In this document: in pieces, positions 43,101-51,427 of the stretch
Layout of the letters: each line of letters starts with the position of its first letter
Position numbering within the stretch: position 1 is the first letter of the stretch
Assembly: GCF_022447245.1 (NCBI RefSeq)
Contig: NZ_JAKVBC010000009.1
Location: 62,001-126,000, forward strand
Direction of reading: 5' to 3'
Origin: Kordia sp.
Lineage (GTDB): Bacteria; Bacteroidota; Bacteroidia; Flavobacteriales; Flavobacteriaceae
Length of the DNA: 64,000 nt
Program-made: the position numbers and the translations under genes
Notes under the pieces: model-generated
Databases searched by the model: none
What the model was told of the DNA's origin: nothing
What the model saw: the letters and a program-made list of their open reading frames with translations, nothing else

Positions 43101-46100
43101 TGGTTCCTTTAATTTGTATGGAAGCTCCAGGAAGTGGCATACCTGATTCGTCTAAGATATGACCAGTAATGTTTCCGATTATAATATTTCTATATTTTTG
43201 TTTCTTCTTTTTTGAAAGTCTACCAATATACTTATAGTTAGCATTGGTGACATCGTTAAAATCTAATCCAAACCAATCAAAGTGCAAGTAGTTTTTGAAG
43301 ATAGGCATGAATATCTGATCGGTAATGTTATAAAATTGATGTGATCGTGTTGTTATGAAATAGTCACTATGCATATTTGGAATGTCATACCTGCTTCCAC
43401 CATAATGACCGTTACTTGGATCCCAAAAATGTTTTTTAAACTGATCGAGCGACTCATCATACATAGAAGCCAATACTTCGGCATTGCTTGGATTTTTTTC
43501 TAAATCGAGAATTTTAAATCGCCATGTTTCTTGTTGTCCAGGAGTTAACTTACTAAGGAATGTTTCTGTTTTAATCGTAAGGAATTTATTTCTTTCATAT
43601 AGTTTAAACGAAAATTGATCATCATAAAAACTATTGAATTTGGTAAAACTCATACGAATTGTATACTGATCTGTGTGTTTTGTATTTATAGGAATTCGAA
43701 CGATTTTAGAACCTTGTTCAATGGTTGCTAATTGAGTAGAAAGTAATTTCCCTTGATAGAATTTATGAAGTAATATATTCAATTTTTCATTACGTAATGC
43801 AGTGGAAAGTTTTACCTGTACAAAACCGTCATTTTTGTAATCTGTATTCAATATTTCATAATCAAAAAGTTGATTGTCGTGTAAATACAAATCGTTTTTG
43901 TCAGTAATAAAAAAGGTTTTTCTTGAAGTAACGCTATCCTTTCTTCGTTCATCATAGGCTTTGCTTTCAATGATATATTTTCCAGATTCCCATGTAGAAG
44001 TATCAAAAGTTAGCGTATTCTTATTCGCAGTATCAAACACAGCATCTGCTACTTCAGCAGCTTTTTCATTGGCTTGTTGTTCTTCTTCAGAATTATAACT
44101 GGTATGTGGAAACTGTTTGATAAATGCAGCTTTCGAAATGAGTTGCGTTCTTGGTGAATTCCAAGGTCTTTCTCGAAATACACGCGAATCTTTTTTCAGT
44201 TTATGAATGCTTACTTTTCCAATAGTCATATATGGAACACCATTTAGATCATCTGCGGAGATTTGAACTTTTAACGGATTTGTACGTTCATTTTTAGCAG
44301 GAATGTCTGTATATAAACGGAAACCTTCACGATTTACAAGAACGCTTTTTTCTGCTGTTTGTGTTTCCCCATTGATATCCGTAATTTCAATGTTGATATC
44401 GTATTTGTAATCGAATACTAAATCTAATGGAATTTCGTCATTAGTTTTGGTTACAAACGGGATCATAAACTTTCCGTTAGCATCAGTTTTAGTAATCGTA
44501 TCTTTAATGATTTCTGGCTTTAGATATTTTTTTCGTGTTTCATAAGAATCAAAATTCGCGCTCACTTCTCTACGTATAGTATATTTTACTTTAGCATCTG
44601 TTACAGGACTGCCCAACAATGCTTTTGCATACCCAGAAATTTGAACAGAATCATTGAAGGAGATATTTTTTGTAAGTGGATTGAGTGTAATCTCAAATCG
44701 TGGACGTTTGTATTCTTCTACCTGAAATACATGTTCATCTTCATAAAAGTTATCAATACGATCCCAAAACGGATGTTCATCTTCTTCATAATCATAATCT
44801 TCTTCTACAGACAATCTAAATTTGCCCGTACCTGCATTTTTCGGAATGACAAACGAGCCGCTAAAAGAACCAAATTCGTTGGTTTTGAGTCGCATCATTT
44901 TAATTTCATCACCAGCAGCTGATTCAATTCTAATTGGAAAAACCACGTTAGATACTGCTGCACTTACATCATTTGTTTCTTTCAATACAATTACTTTAAA
45001 ATAGGCTGTTTGCCCAGGTCTGTAAATGCTTCTGTCCATAAAAACAAAAGGTCTGGCTATGGTGCGTATTTCCTCTTCTTGATTATCTGTGTAACTACTG
45101 CGCGAATCTAAATACATATTGTTTTCATATAAAGTATCATTTTCAAATAAGATATATTTCTGAACACGTTTGTATTCTTTACGCTTGTTTATATATGCGT
45201 TTCCATATACATTCGTGCGCTCCTTTTGATTGATACTTTTTTTAGTATTGAACACATGAATTGTAGCATTGTGGATTGGCTTTCCTGTGGTACGATTCAA
45301 AACCGTGTACATTTCTTTGTTTTCGAAACTTGTGGTAGCCTGTGTCAAGTTTGTTTTTTGGATAAAATCATACGCAAGCACATTGGTGTAGACTTCTCCT
45401 TTTGGATTGTCGGAAAGTGTAATTAAATAGTGTCCTTTTGGCAATGGACTCATACTAATCTCCGTAGTATGTTCGTAATAATATTTAGGGATTTTTGTGA
45501 TATATAATTGTTTAAAAACTTCTTTTTTCTTTTTTAGAAAATCACCAATCAGAGAATCTCTCTTAACATAATTTGTGTTTTCTGCTAACGCGTGAGAGAT
45601 GCGATATGCTTTTAAAAACAGTGTGTCAACATTTCGGGCCTTAACTTGTATCAATAAAGGTTTGTTGGGAATACTATATGTTTCCGTTTTGAATCGTATT
45701 GTTTTTTGTTCAATCTTTTTTTGAAGTAATTGACATTTGATACTTCCTTCCGAATTAGGATATTTGGCAACCATTTTTTTAGTAATGTTCAAGGCTCTAA
45801 TACGTAATTTTTTATAATCTTCAGAATTTCTAAAAAGATAACTTTTGGACATGGAAAGTAATTGATCGGCAATTTCGTATTGAATCAAAGCTTCCAAAGG
45901 ATCATTTTGATACTTACTAGCAAGTTGCTGCAACGCTTTGATATAGTCGTCGCTGTACTCTTGATCCAGTGATTTTTCAGATATAAATTTCAAGCGTTGG
46001 ATAACTACGTCAATATAAGCTTCCTTTTTGTCTTTATAAATACGTTCTAATTTTTGGAAAAGTTGTAAAGTAGCATTGCGAGAAAAGATATTTTTTGTGC

Positions 46101-46803
46101 TGATTTCAAAATTTCGTTGTAAAAAATCGTCACCAATAGCAAAATCCTTTGAAGAGAATTGCTTGCTATTAGTTTCGTAATAATAGGGAATTTCATGTTT
46201 GTAAAATTCGAGCATATTGTACAAAAGAATATCATACAAACTCGAACGGTATTTTTTGGTATTGGCTTTTCCATCTAATAACACCATATAATCTTCCACT
46301 GGAAGTTGCAATAAGGCTGTTCCCTTAGTGATGGAATGCTGAAAACGTTCGTGAATTTCATCGATAAACATTTCTGTATTCCACAATTGAATGTCGTCAG
46401 GAAGTACGTCGGAAGCCAATATAGAACGTTGTCGTATCTTATATTCATACTTCTTAAAATACTGAGCTAAAAAACGCGCATACATGTTCTCTAAAATAGC
46501 ATTTGTAGGGAACGAATGTTGCTCCATTTCTTTTCTTAATGTTTGAAGCACAGTTTCTTCAGAACTATCTGTAATAAGCAATGAAAATTTGGTCAAATAG
46601 ATAAAACTCTTAACGGTTTGTGCAGCATTCTGTTCTTTTTCCGCGTTTTTATAAATATGTTTTACCATGCGATTGGCGGAAGAAAGTTTTCCTTTCAATT
46701 CAAAATTTTCTACTTTTTGCCACTTTTTTGTATAGTTATATTGCGCAATACTCAATTGAACAAAACACAGCAGGCAAAAACTCAGTACGAATATTTTTTT
46801 CAT
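40162..46803 (-). CDS. Alpha-2-macroglobulin family protein with a CarboxypepD_reg + TonB-plug module in the bait position
   Basis: 2213 residues from the ATG at 46803 (signal peptide MKKIFVLSFCLLCFVQLSIAQ). N-terminal helical and MG-type regions to about residue 1180, including the MG2-like FMDRSIYRPGQTAYFK. Residues about 1210-1415 are foreign to the family: a CarboxypepD_reg domain (GNITGHILDESGMPLPGAS ... VVSYVGYETQEI), the hinge ESVMVVAYG, and a SusC-type plug (MGNLDQMLQGMAAGVNIS; TVTIRGVNSL; PLFVVDGVPVD; LSVLKDASATALYGNRGAGG). From about 1441 (RKNLKETAFFYPHL) the A2M core resumes, with thioester motif CAEQ at 1672-1675 in the helical domain, and a C-terminal receptor-like domain. Family members are broad protease traps in the periplasm or at the outer membrane. 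No lipobox, so probably soluble or membrane-associated. Confidence 0.9.
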   Translation of the reverse strand: MKKIFVLSFCLLCFVQLSIAQYNYTKKWQKVENFELKGKLSSANRMVKHIYKNAEKEQNAAQTVKSFIYLTKFSLLITDSSEETVLQTLRKEMEQHSFPTNAILENMYARFLAQYFKKYEYKIRQRSILASDVLPDDIQLWNTEMFIDEIHERFQHSITKGTALLQLPVEDYMVLLDGKANTKKYRSSLYDILLYNMLEFYKHEIPYYYETNSKQFSSKDFAIGDDFLQRNFEISTKNIFSRNATLQLFQKLERIYKDKKEAYIDVVIQRLKFISEKSLDQEYSDDYIKALQQLASKYQNDPLEALIQYEIADQLLSMSKSYLFRNSEDYKKLRIRALNITKKMVAKYPNSEGSIKCQLLQKKIEQKTIRFKTETYSIPNKPLLIQVKARNVDTLFLKAYRISHALAENTNYVKRDSLIGDFLKKKKEVFKQLYITKIPKYYYEHTTEISMSPLPKGHYLITLSDNPKGEVYTNVLAYDFIQKTNLTQATTSFENKEMYTVLNRTTGKPIHNATIHVFNTKKSINQKERTNVYGNAYINKRKEYKRVQKYILFENDTLYENNMYLDSRSSYTDNQEEEIRTIARPFVFMDRSIYRPGQTAYFKVIVLKETNDVSAAVSNVVFPIRIESAAGDEIKMMRLKTNEFGSFSGSFVIPKNAGTGKFRLSVEEDYDYEEDEHPFWDRIDNFYEDEHVFQVEEYKRPRFEITLNPLTKNISFNDSVQISGYAKALLGSPVTDAKVKYTIRREVSANFDSYETRKKYLKPEIIKDTITKTDANGKFMIPFVTKTNDEIPLDLVFDYKYDINIEITDINGETQTAEKSVLVNREGFRLYTDIPAKNERTNPLKVQISADDLNGVPYMTIGKVSIHKLKKDSRVFRERPWNSPRTQLISKAAFIKQFPHTSYNSEEEQQANEKAAEVADAVFDTANKNTLTFDTSTWESGKYIIESKAYDERRKDSVTSRKTFFITDKNDLYLHDNQLFDYEILNTDYKNDGFVQVKLSTALRNEKLNILLHKFYQGKLLSTQLATIEQGSKIVRIPINTKHTDQYTIRMSFTKFNSFYDDQFSFKLYERNKFLTIKTETFLSKLTPGQQETWRFKILDLEKNPSNAEVLASMYDESLDQFKKHFWDPSNGHYGGSRYDIPNMHSDYFITTRSHQFYNITDQIFMPIFKNYLHFDWFGLDFNDVTNANYKYIGRLSKKKKQKYRNIIIGNITGHILDESGMPLPGASIQIKGTKQGTATDFDGLYSIDAASDDTLVVSYVGYETQEIPVGLRSDINVQLEQGEELESVMVVAYGISRKRVSTGMTVTVNGVSVNAVPMGNLDQMLQGMAAGVNISTSNGYTGSSTTVTIRGVNSLKSDVEPLFVVDGVPVDANTFRNLSQDNISELSVLKDASATALYGNRGAGGVVIISTKYGTKQEVIDGVNIIVGLTEKDLDAVETRKNLKETAFFYPHLRTDADGNVAVEFEVPESLTRWKFQLFAHQKNGMFEVLYKNAVTQKELMVVPNMPRFLREKDTIVISAKIVNLQEKATKGISSLRFFDATTMDAIDEKIHLTDKNKAFSVDAKGNTTVSWKLYIPKGIDAIQYKVIASAGNFSDGEESVLPVLKNSDLITEATPILVKAGEQKEIRFNKLANTTSETLQQHQLALEYTSNPTWSAIQSLPYLIEYPYECAEQTFSRLYANMIAAHILQNSPKVKEVFETWKANGQLTSDLEKNPELKSLLISETPWVRDAVSETQKKQQLARLFDEKALEEMQKEMWHKLKDLQTKSGGFPWFAGGKDNEYITLHIIQTFAHLLKLNVITEDTDTLYYKSIMEAAYEFVDKHFLLAHEDLVKEPNGAKYRQQILYLYTRSISPEFIKIPAKVEKAMLFYLETLRKNWMLTSIEDKAMIALTLARMGKRKDAKKIMNALEESAVKTPENGMYWKEITERRYYNSSAVESQALLIEAFAEITKDEKTIQELQLWLLQQKQYNRWQTTKATTKAIYALLLNPKQFVSIKDNTSFTIGTEKISTKKLDETAKEAGTGYFKTSWRKAEVTKDKATIKIKNNGETTGFGAAYWQYFEELDKVTQSKDATLKITKKLYTKKTINEKETLVPIAKNTLKIGDVITVRLTIQNKKEAEFMHLKDMRAAGLEPINVLSEYKWQDGIGYYESTRDASTNFFFDRIPKGTFILEYEVRVNNSGEFSNGITTIESMYAPELRSHTKGVRLKVK

Positions 46804-46848
46804 GGGATCTTTCAATTCGGTTGATAAGCAAATGACTACAAACTCCTG

Positions 46849-46856
46849 TAAAGATA
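46849..46856 (-). promoter_or_regulatory. Near-consensus -7 box of the first A2M gene
   Basis: TATCTTTA on the minus strand, one mismatch to TAnnTTTG, 45 bases before the ATG at 46803. Confidence 0.25.
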
Positions 46857-46977
46857 CAATAACGGATTAGGGAATATAGTTTATGAATTAGGGAACAGCT
46901 TTTTTTTAGAACTTTAATTTTGATGTCACCTAAGATTCCTATAGCTTTAACAAACAAAACCGATAACACCTGTATTT

Positions 46978-47223
46978 ATGAAATATATACCGCAATTCTT
47001 TTTTTGGGCAACTTCTTTTTGTTTTAGTCAAGAGATTTCTGAAAAAGTAGTTCCGTTAAAAGATTTAAAAGCTGTTTTGGCTACCATTTTGGAAACTGAA
47101 CAAACACCGATACAACAAAGAGATGCAGCTAGAAGAAAACATAGCATCGATTCTGAACAGTTTCAAAAATAACACAGACTTATAAAAAAGAGCTTAAAGA
47201 GAACAGGCGAGTTTATAAAATAA
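46978..47223 (+). pseudogene. Remnant of a small exported DUF6624-like protein
   Basis: Signal peptide MKYIPQFFFWATSFCFSQ, then LKAVLATILETEQTPIQQRD and KHSIDSEQF, a pattern like DUF6624 proteins (a helical repeat with E.EQ..R and DS.E). TAA at 47170 interrupts, after which IKKSLKRTGEFI, the expected next helix, is read in the same frame until TAA at 47221. The C-terminal part that should follow is missing. The family call is tentative. Confidence 0.5.
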
Positions 47224-47279
47224 AAGAAAAACAAAAATTAACCAACCATACGTATCTTGGTTGACAATCATTACTATAT

Positions 47280-48418
47280 ATGAAAAACCATATTACTTTT
47301 TTGTTAGGTTTTGTGTTAGCTTTCGGGAATGTACATGCACAGGAATTTCCGAAACCAAAAATAGCATCACCAGAAACACTTTTTTATGATTATTTGGACA
47401 ACGAACATATTTCTGATCCCACAAAATTTAATGGAAAAGTCAAAAAAGTAGTTCGAACGTTCAAAGAATATGATCAAAGTGCTAACACTACTACGATTGA
47501 AAAAATAAATTTGTTTGTCAATAAAAATAATGTGCTAGAAAAGACAGTTCGACGAACATATTCGTTTGGAATAGAAGATTATAAAGAAGTCACAAATCAT
47601 TTAGAAGAACCCAAAGCTGAAATTGTTAAAAAAGGCAATCAAACCATAAAAAAAATTATTAAAAACGAACCAGAAAATAATTTTTATATAGAAAACGAAT
47701 TCAAAGGAGACGATCAATATATGTATGAAAATGATCGACTGATTGCACTTTACAATAATATAGACAGTATATCCTATAGGTATGATGCAAAAGATCGTTT
47801 AATTTCAATTCGTAGCTTGGAAAGCTTAGTAGCAGAAGAATATGATGAAAATGAAAATCTGGTAGCCTATTGGCAATATGATTTTGAAGATAAAGCATTT
47901 GAAAAAATATACTACAAAAACGATTTGCCTACTCGAAAAGTTGCGTACGATAAATTTGGCGAAGTCATTGATGTTTATAAAAAACATACACGTATTCCTC
48001 AAACAAATTACTAGAGAAGTTTCAAACCGAATACAAACGCTATTTGTTTGATTATTATGATACGTCAATTCCAATAGACAAGCAGAAATACGAGGAATTT
48101 CCAAGAGTTGAAACCAACGACAGTATTCAAATGGGAACATTTCAGTATTCAAAAACCAATAAAATTACTGCGTATCATAGAACAAAAGGTGAAGAAAAAG
48201 AAACCTACACGATAACCTATGACAAGAATGATCGGATGTATTTTGTAGAAGGAACGCTGGTGTTTTACCAAAAAGGAAAACTAGTTCCGCTCAATATTGA
48301 ATATGAATATTTATACGATGAAAAAGGAAATCCGAGTTCTATACGATCGTATTATTATTTAGGTGGAGAAAAATTACTGCATAAAGAAACTACTTTTGAG
48401 ATTACATATTATGAATAA
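47280..48418 (+). pseudogene. Exported beta-rich protein gene broken by a frameshift
   Basis: First frame from ATG 47280 to TAG 48012: signal peptide MKNHITFLLGFVLAFGNVHAQ and a repeating motif such as SYRYDAKDRLISIRS and YDENENLVAYWQYDF, like RHS/YD-type or short beta-hairpin repeats. From about 47990 the frame that continues is one base away: SSNKLLEKFQTEYKRYLFDYYD, then YTITYDKNDRMYFVEGTL and EYEYLYDEKGNPSSIRSYYY, with the same hairpin motif, ending TAA 48416. A single indel within ACACGTATT joins the halves into about 379 residues. The hairpin motif continues across the join, which supports one gene. Confidence 0.75.
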
Positions 48419-48446
48419 ACATGCTATAACTTAATTGCAGGATTCT

Positions 48447-49031
48447 ATGAAACATAGCATATACTTTATTTTGATTTGTTTTTTGATGAGTTGCGGATCA
48501 AAAGAAAAAGAAACTACAAAAAAGCAAGCTAAAGAAACGCAAACTGTAGTTTCGGTTGATACTTAGAGTATTGTTGCTAACACTTTTGATAAATTAAATG
48601 TAATCGCACCTAAAGGAAGTCAATTACTAAGTGAAAGTGTAAAAATTCGAAATTTAGGGTTTGATGGCTACACTTTGCAAAAGGTCGAAGTGTCAGAATG
48701 TGAAGAATCTGGAGATGGAACACAAGATCCTAATGATGATAAAAAAATCAAATCTATTAGCTTTAAAGACAATACATTTACCGTTGAATTTACTGTAGTA
48801 GAAAATTGTTGTTCAGCGTTTTTGTGTGAAGCAGAATTAGTAAGCAAATCCACACTGAACATCATATATCATGCTTATGGAAGACATTGTACTTGCTATT
48901 GTAAATTTATGTTGAAATATACTTTTGAAAAAAATGATTTCCTTGAAAACCTTGGAGAGAAAAAAATACCGATCACTCATGTACAATTCAATAGTGTTCG
49001 AAGCTCTAGAAAAAGATTCAAAAAATTCTAA
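48447..49031 (+). pseudogene. Lipoprotein gene broken by an in-frame TAG
   Basis: ATG 48447 reads MKHSIYFILICFLMSCGSKE, a lipoprotein signal with lipobox LMSC. TAG occurs at codon 40 (48564-48566), right after QTVVSVDT, and the frame then stays open to TAA at 49029 (SIVANTFDKLNVIAPKGSQL; VENCCSAFLCEAEL; GRHCTCYCKFML). Seven Cys in the second half suggest a disulphide-rich outer-membrane lipoprotein of about 194 residues. One base change accounts for the break. Confidence 0.8.
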
Positions 49032-49045
49032 ATAATATACCGCTA

Positions 49046-49687
49046 ATGAGATACTTTATTGTATTCATACTTTTTGGTTTTCTAAGTTGAACAACTAAAA
49101 CGAGATCAGCAGACATTTGTTTGCCAGATGCAGGTATTAAAACTGCAAAAATGTATGCTGTAAATAATGCTGAGTATTATCGTATTTTAGAATATGATAG
49201 GAAAGGAAATCCTATAAAAGAATATCTCAAACTATTAAAAAAGACATATCAGCACGTGTTTATAAATGATACGTTGCGATATACTATAACTGAAAACTTA
49301 GATAGAGGAAATTATCCTGAAGGTGAACCAGATGCTGACTATATAGATACACTGTTTGTAAAGAAATTTGAAAAAGATGCAGGAAGGTATCTTTATGTTC
49401 AACTAGAGAATAAATTTGGTCTTCAAATTGAATTTACAATAACTAATTGTAGAAAAGAAGTATTAGTTGTGCATCTAAAAGGGAAGAAAATGCATGATAT
49501 AGAATCCATAAAAGAAGATGGAAATGTCATCAAAACCATTGGCGTATATAATGAACCAGAAAAAACGATAGAAATCGTGAACTACACAGATTATAAATTT
49601 GATAGCCAAGGACATTGGGTTGAAAGGACATTGCGATTTGATGATGGCGGTATGACTATTCAAAAACGCGAATTAGAATATTATTAA
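49046..49687 (+). pseudogene. Lipoprotein gene with TGA in place of the lipobox cysteine
   Basis: ATG 49046 reads MRYFIVFILFGFLS, then TGA (49088-49090) exactly where the lipobox Cys codon (TGT or TGC) should be, then TTKTRSADICLPDAGIKTAK and an uninterrupted frame to 49687. The later sequence (YRILEYDRKGNPIKEYLK; HWVERTLRFDDGGM) shows hairpin repeats like those of the gene at 47280. With no lipobox Cys and a stop at codon 15 the mature protein cannot be made from this start; an internal TTG at 49121 lacks any signal. Confidence 0.8.
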
Positions 49688-49689
49688 AT

Positions 49690-50244
49690 ATGGGATTAGA
49701 TATACTATTACAAACAGAAATTGAACTAGAAACAAAAGGCCTAGATGATTATAATACCCAAAGCTTAAGCCGTGAATTTTGCAATTTAATCTGTCGAAGA
49801 GATATAGTTGATCATGAAGCTGAATTGGATCAAATTGGCAGACTAACGAATGTTGATGTTTCTTGTATTTATCAGATGAATATGTATCCTGATGAAGGTG
49901 ATATTGCAGAAGCTATAGAGTTTGCTGTAAATGAAGCTGAAAAAGAAAAGATTCTGGCTGAAGCAGAAATTTCCAGAAAAGCAATTACGGGAAATATTGA
50001 TACGATATTGCAAACACTCAATGCACTCCTTGAAAAATTATCCAACATATTGAATTAGCCTTCTTTATTACACCAAACGGATGATGATGCACTAAACTCA
50101 AAGTATTACTTTTCAGATTTTAATCAAGACAAAGGAAAAGGATATATTGATAATAATTTTGGTCAAGATTTACGAAACTTTAAACGTTTTGTAGAAACCG
50201 CTAAATCTATAGGAAACAAAACTATTTGGTTCATGTATGGGTAA
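49690..50244 (+). pseudogene. Small cytoplasmic protein gene broken by an in-frame TAG
   Basis: ATG 49690, 2 bases behind the previous frame, reads MGLDILLQTEIELETKG, LSREFCNLICRRD, HEAELDQIGRLTNVDV and a helical part ending LLEKLSNILN. TAG at 50056 then interrupts; the same frame continues PSLLHQTDDDALNSKYYFSD and DNNFGQDLRNFKRFVETAKS to TAA 50242. The region after the stop looks like the natural C-terminal half. No signal peptide, so unlike its neighbours it would be cytoplasmic. The family is not recognised; small proteins starting MGLDI are often immunity-type or unknown. Confidence 0.7.
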
Positions 50245-50302
50245 TTTCTATACGATCGTATTAGAAATGCCGTTGTATTTGAAGATCTATTAAATCTACT
50301 AA

Positions 50303-50833
50303 ATGAAAAAAATAATAATTACTTTATGCAGCATTGTAATGGTAAGCTGTAACAGCTGTCCTGAAACGGAATCATATGCTACTTCTTGCTTTCAAAATGC
50401 TTCAAAACTACTTAAAAATAAAGCGACAAGTCAATTAGACTTTGCAGAAATTATCAATTGTTTTGAATGGGATCGTTTGGAAATTCATTCTAAGAGTAAT
50501 CATGAAGAGCTTAGCTGTTTCAAATTCCATCAAGTAGATCTTGATGATGGAATTCATTTAGGAAAAGATTTAGAAGCTGAAATGGATTTTATCGATGGTG
50601 ATCGTCATTGGTATTTTATACATTTTTACAAATATGATCAATTATTACCTGAAATTTTAGCTATCAATGAAGGGATTGCTAGTTTTTATAATTTGACACA
50701 AGACAGAAAATTGACACCATCTTTTCAAAAAGAAGCAGCTAACTTTTACTATACAAAAAGTATATATGGCGGAATTGCAGGAGAAACGTTGATGAAGCAA
50801 CGACAACTTATTAAACTAGCTTCTGAAAAATAA
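50303..50833 (+). CDS. Lipoprotein of unknown function
   Basis: 176 residues. Signal peptide with lipobox: MKKIIITLCSIVMVSCNS. The mature protein is acidic with aromatic residues (DGDRHWYFIHFYKYDQ) and five Cys; no known domain. It is the last plus-strand gene of the accessory row between the two A2M genes and the only one of the exported set there that is intact. Confidence 0.75.
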   Translation: MKKIIITLCSIVMVSCNSCPETESYATSCFQNASKLLKNKATSQLDFAEIINCFEWDRLEIHSKSNHEELSCFKFHQVDLDDGIHLGKDLEAEMDFIDGDRHWYFIHFYKYDQLLPEILAINEGIASFYNLTQDRKLTPSFQKEAANFYYTKSIYGGIAGETLMKQRQLIKLASEK

Positions 50834-50897
50834 AGTCATTTCTTAAGAAATAGAAACGACTTTGTGCATAAAAACAGTACGTCTTTTATTGTACGTC

Positions 50898-51140
50898 TCA
50901 TTCAAGTTTTATTTGTCTTTGTGAAATTCTATATTGTAATTGTAAAGTGTTAAACTCTACAATAACTGGTGTTTGTTCAGGATGCAAAGGAATTGAAGGC
51001 GGTTGTCCGTTAACACCATAATAAACTTCTACTTGACCTGATGGTTCAAAAGTAAGTAAAACTTGTTCTGGGTACTTACTTGGTCTCACCTGTGCCTGAC
51101 CATTGGTTCCTTGATCTAAAAGTAGTTTGGATCTTGTCAT
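50898..51140 (-). CDS. Small protein of unknown function
   Basis: 80 residues, no signal peptide or membrane helix. Rich in Gln, Pro and Val (QAQVRPSKYPEQVLLTFEPS), suggesting a small all-beta domain. Not recognised. It lies alone between the accessory row and the second A2M gene; the frame is short and could in principle be fortuitous, but its composition is protein-like. Confidence 0.5.
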   Translation of the reverse strand: MTRSKLLLDQGTNGQAQVRPSKYPEQVLLTFEPSGQVEVYYGVNGQPPSIPLHPEQTPVIVEFNTLQLQYRISQRQIKLE

Positions 51141-51358
51141 AATGACGTATTTTAAAAGATTAATAAATAATAGTTTGGTTATTGATATTATAAAATTGCA
51201 TCTTTATAAGTTGCTGAGTGAGAGTAGCATTAACCAATGCGAAATACAGGTATATTAACAGCAGAAGTAAGTGTTTTCTCTTAATTCTATGAAATAAGTA
51301 TTAGCTGTAAAGGAACTATTTGAAAGTCAGCTAGTTTTTAGCTGAAGTAAAAGAAAAA

Positions 51359-51394
51359 CGCCTGTGTTATCTCAATTGTATGATAACACAGACG
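51359..51394 (-). terminator. Terminator of the second A2M gene
   Basis: Stem CTGTGTTATC / GATAACACAG (extended by CG pairs over one mismatch) with a 10-base loop, followed on the minus strand by a T-rich run; 34 bases after the A2M stop. Confidence 0.8.
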
Positions 51395-51427
51395 TATATG
51401 ATTTCAAAGATGATCCAAAGGATAAAC

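Noticed and set aside
42480-43200. A separate SusC gene fused by assembly error
   Set aside because: No barrel follows the plug, the frame is continuous through both borders, and the A2M sequence resumes at the same anchor as in the paralogue; raw reads would still be needed to be certain.
50834-50897. Hairpin after the lipoprotein at 50303 as a terminator
   Set aside because: The stem is interrupted and the loop long, with no T run directly behind.
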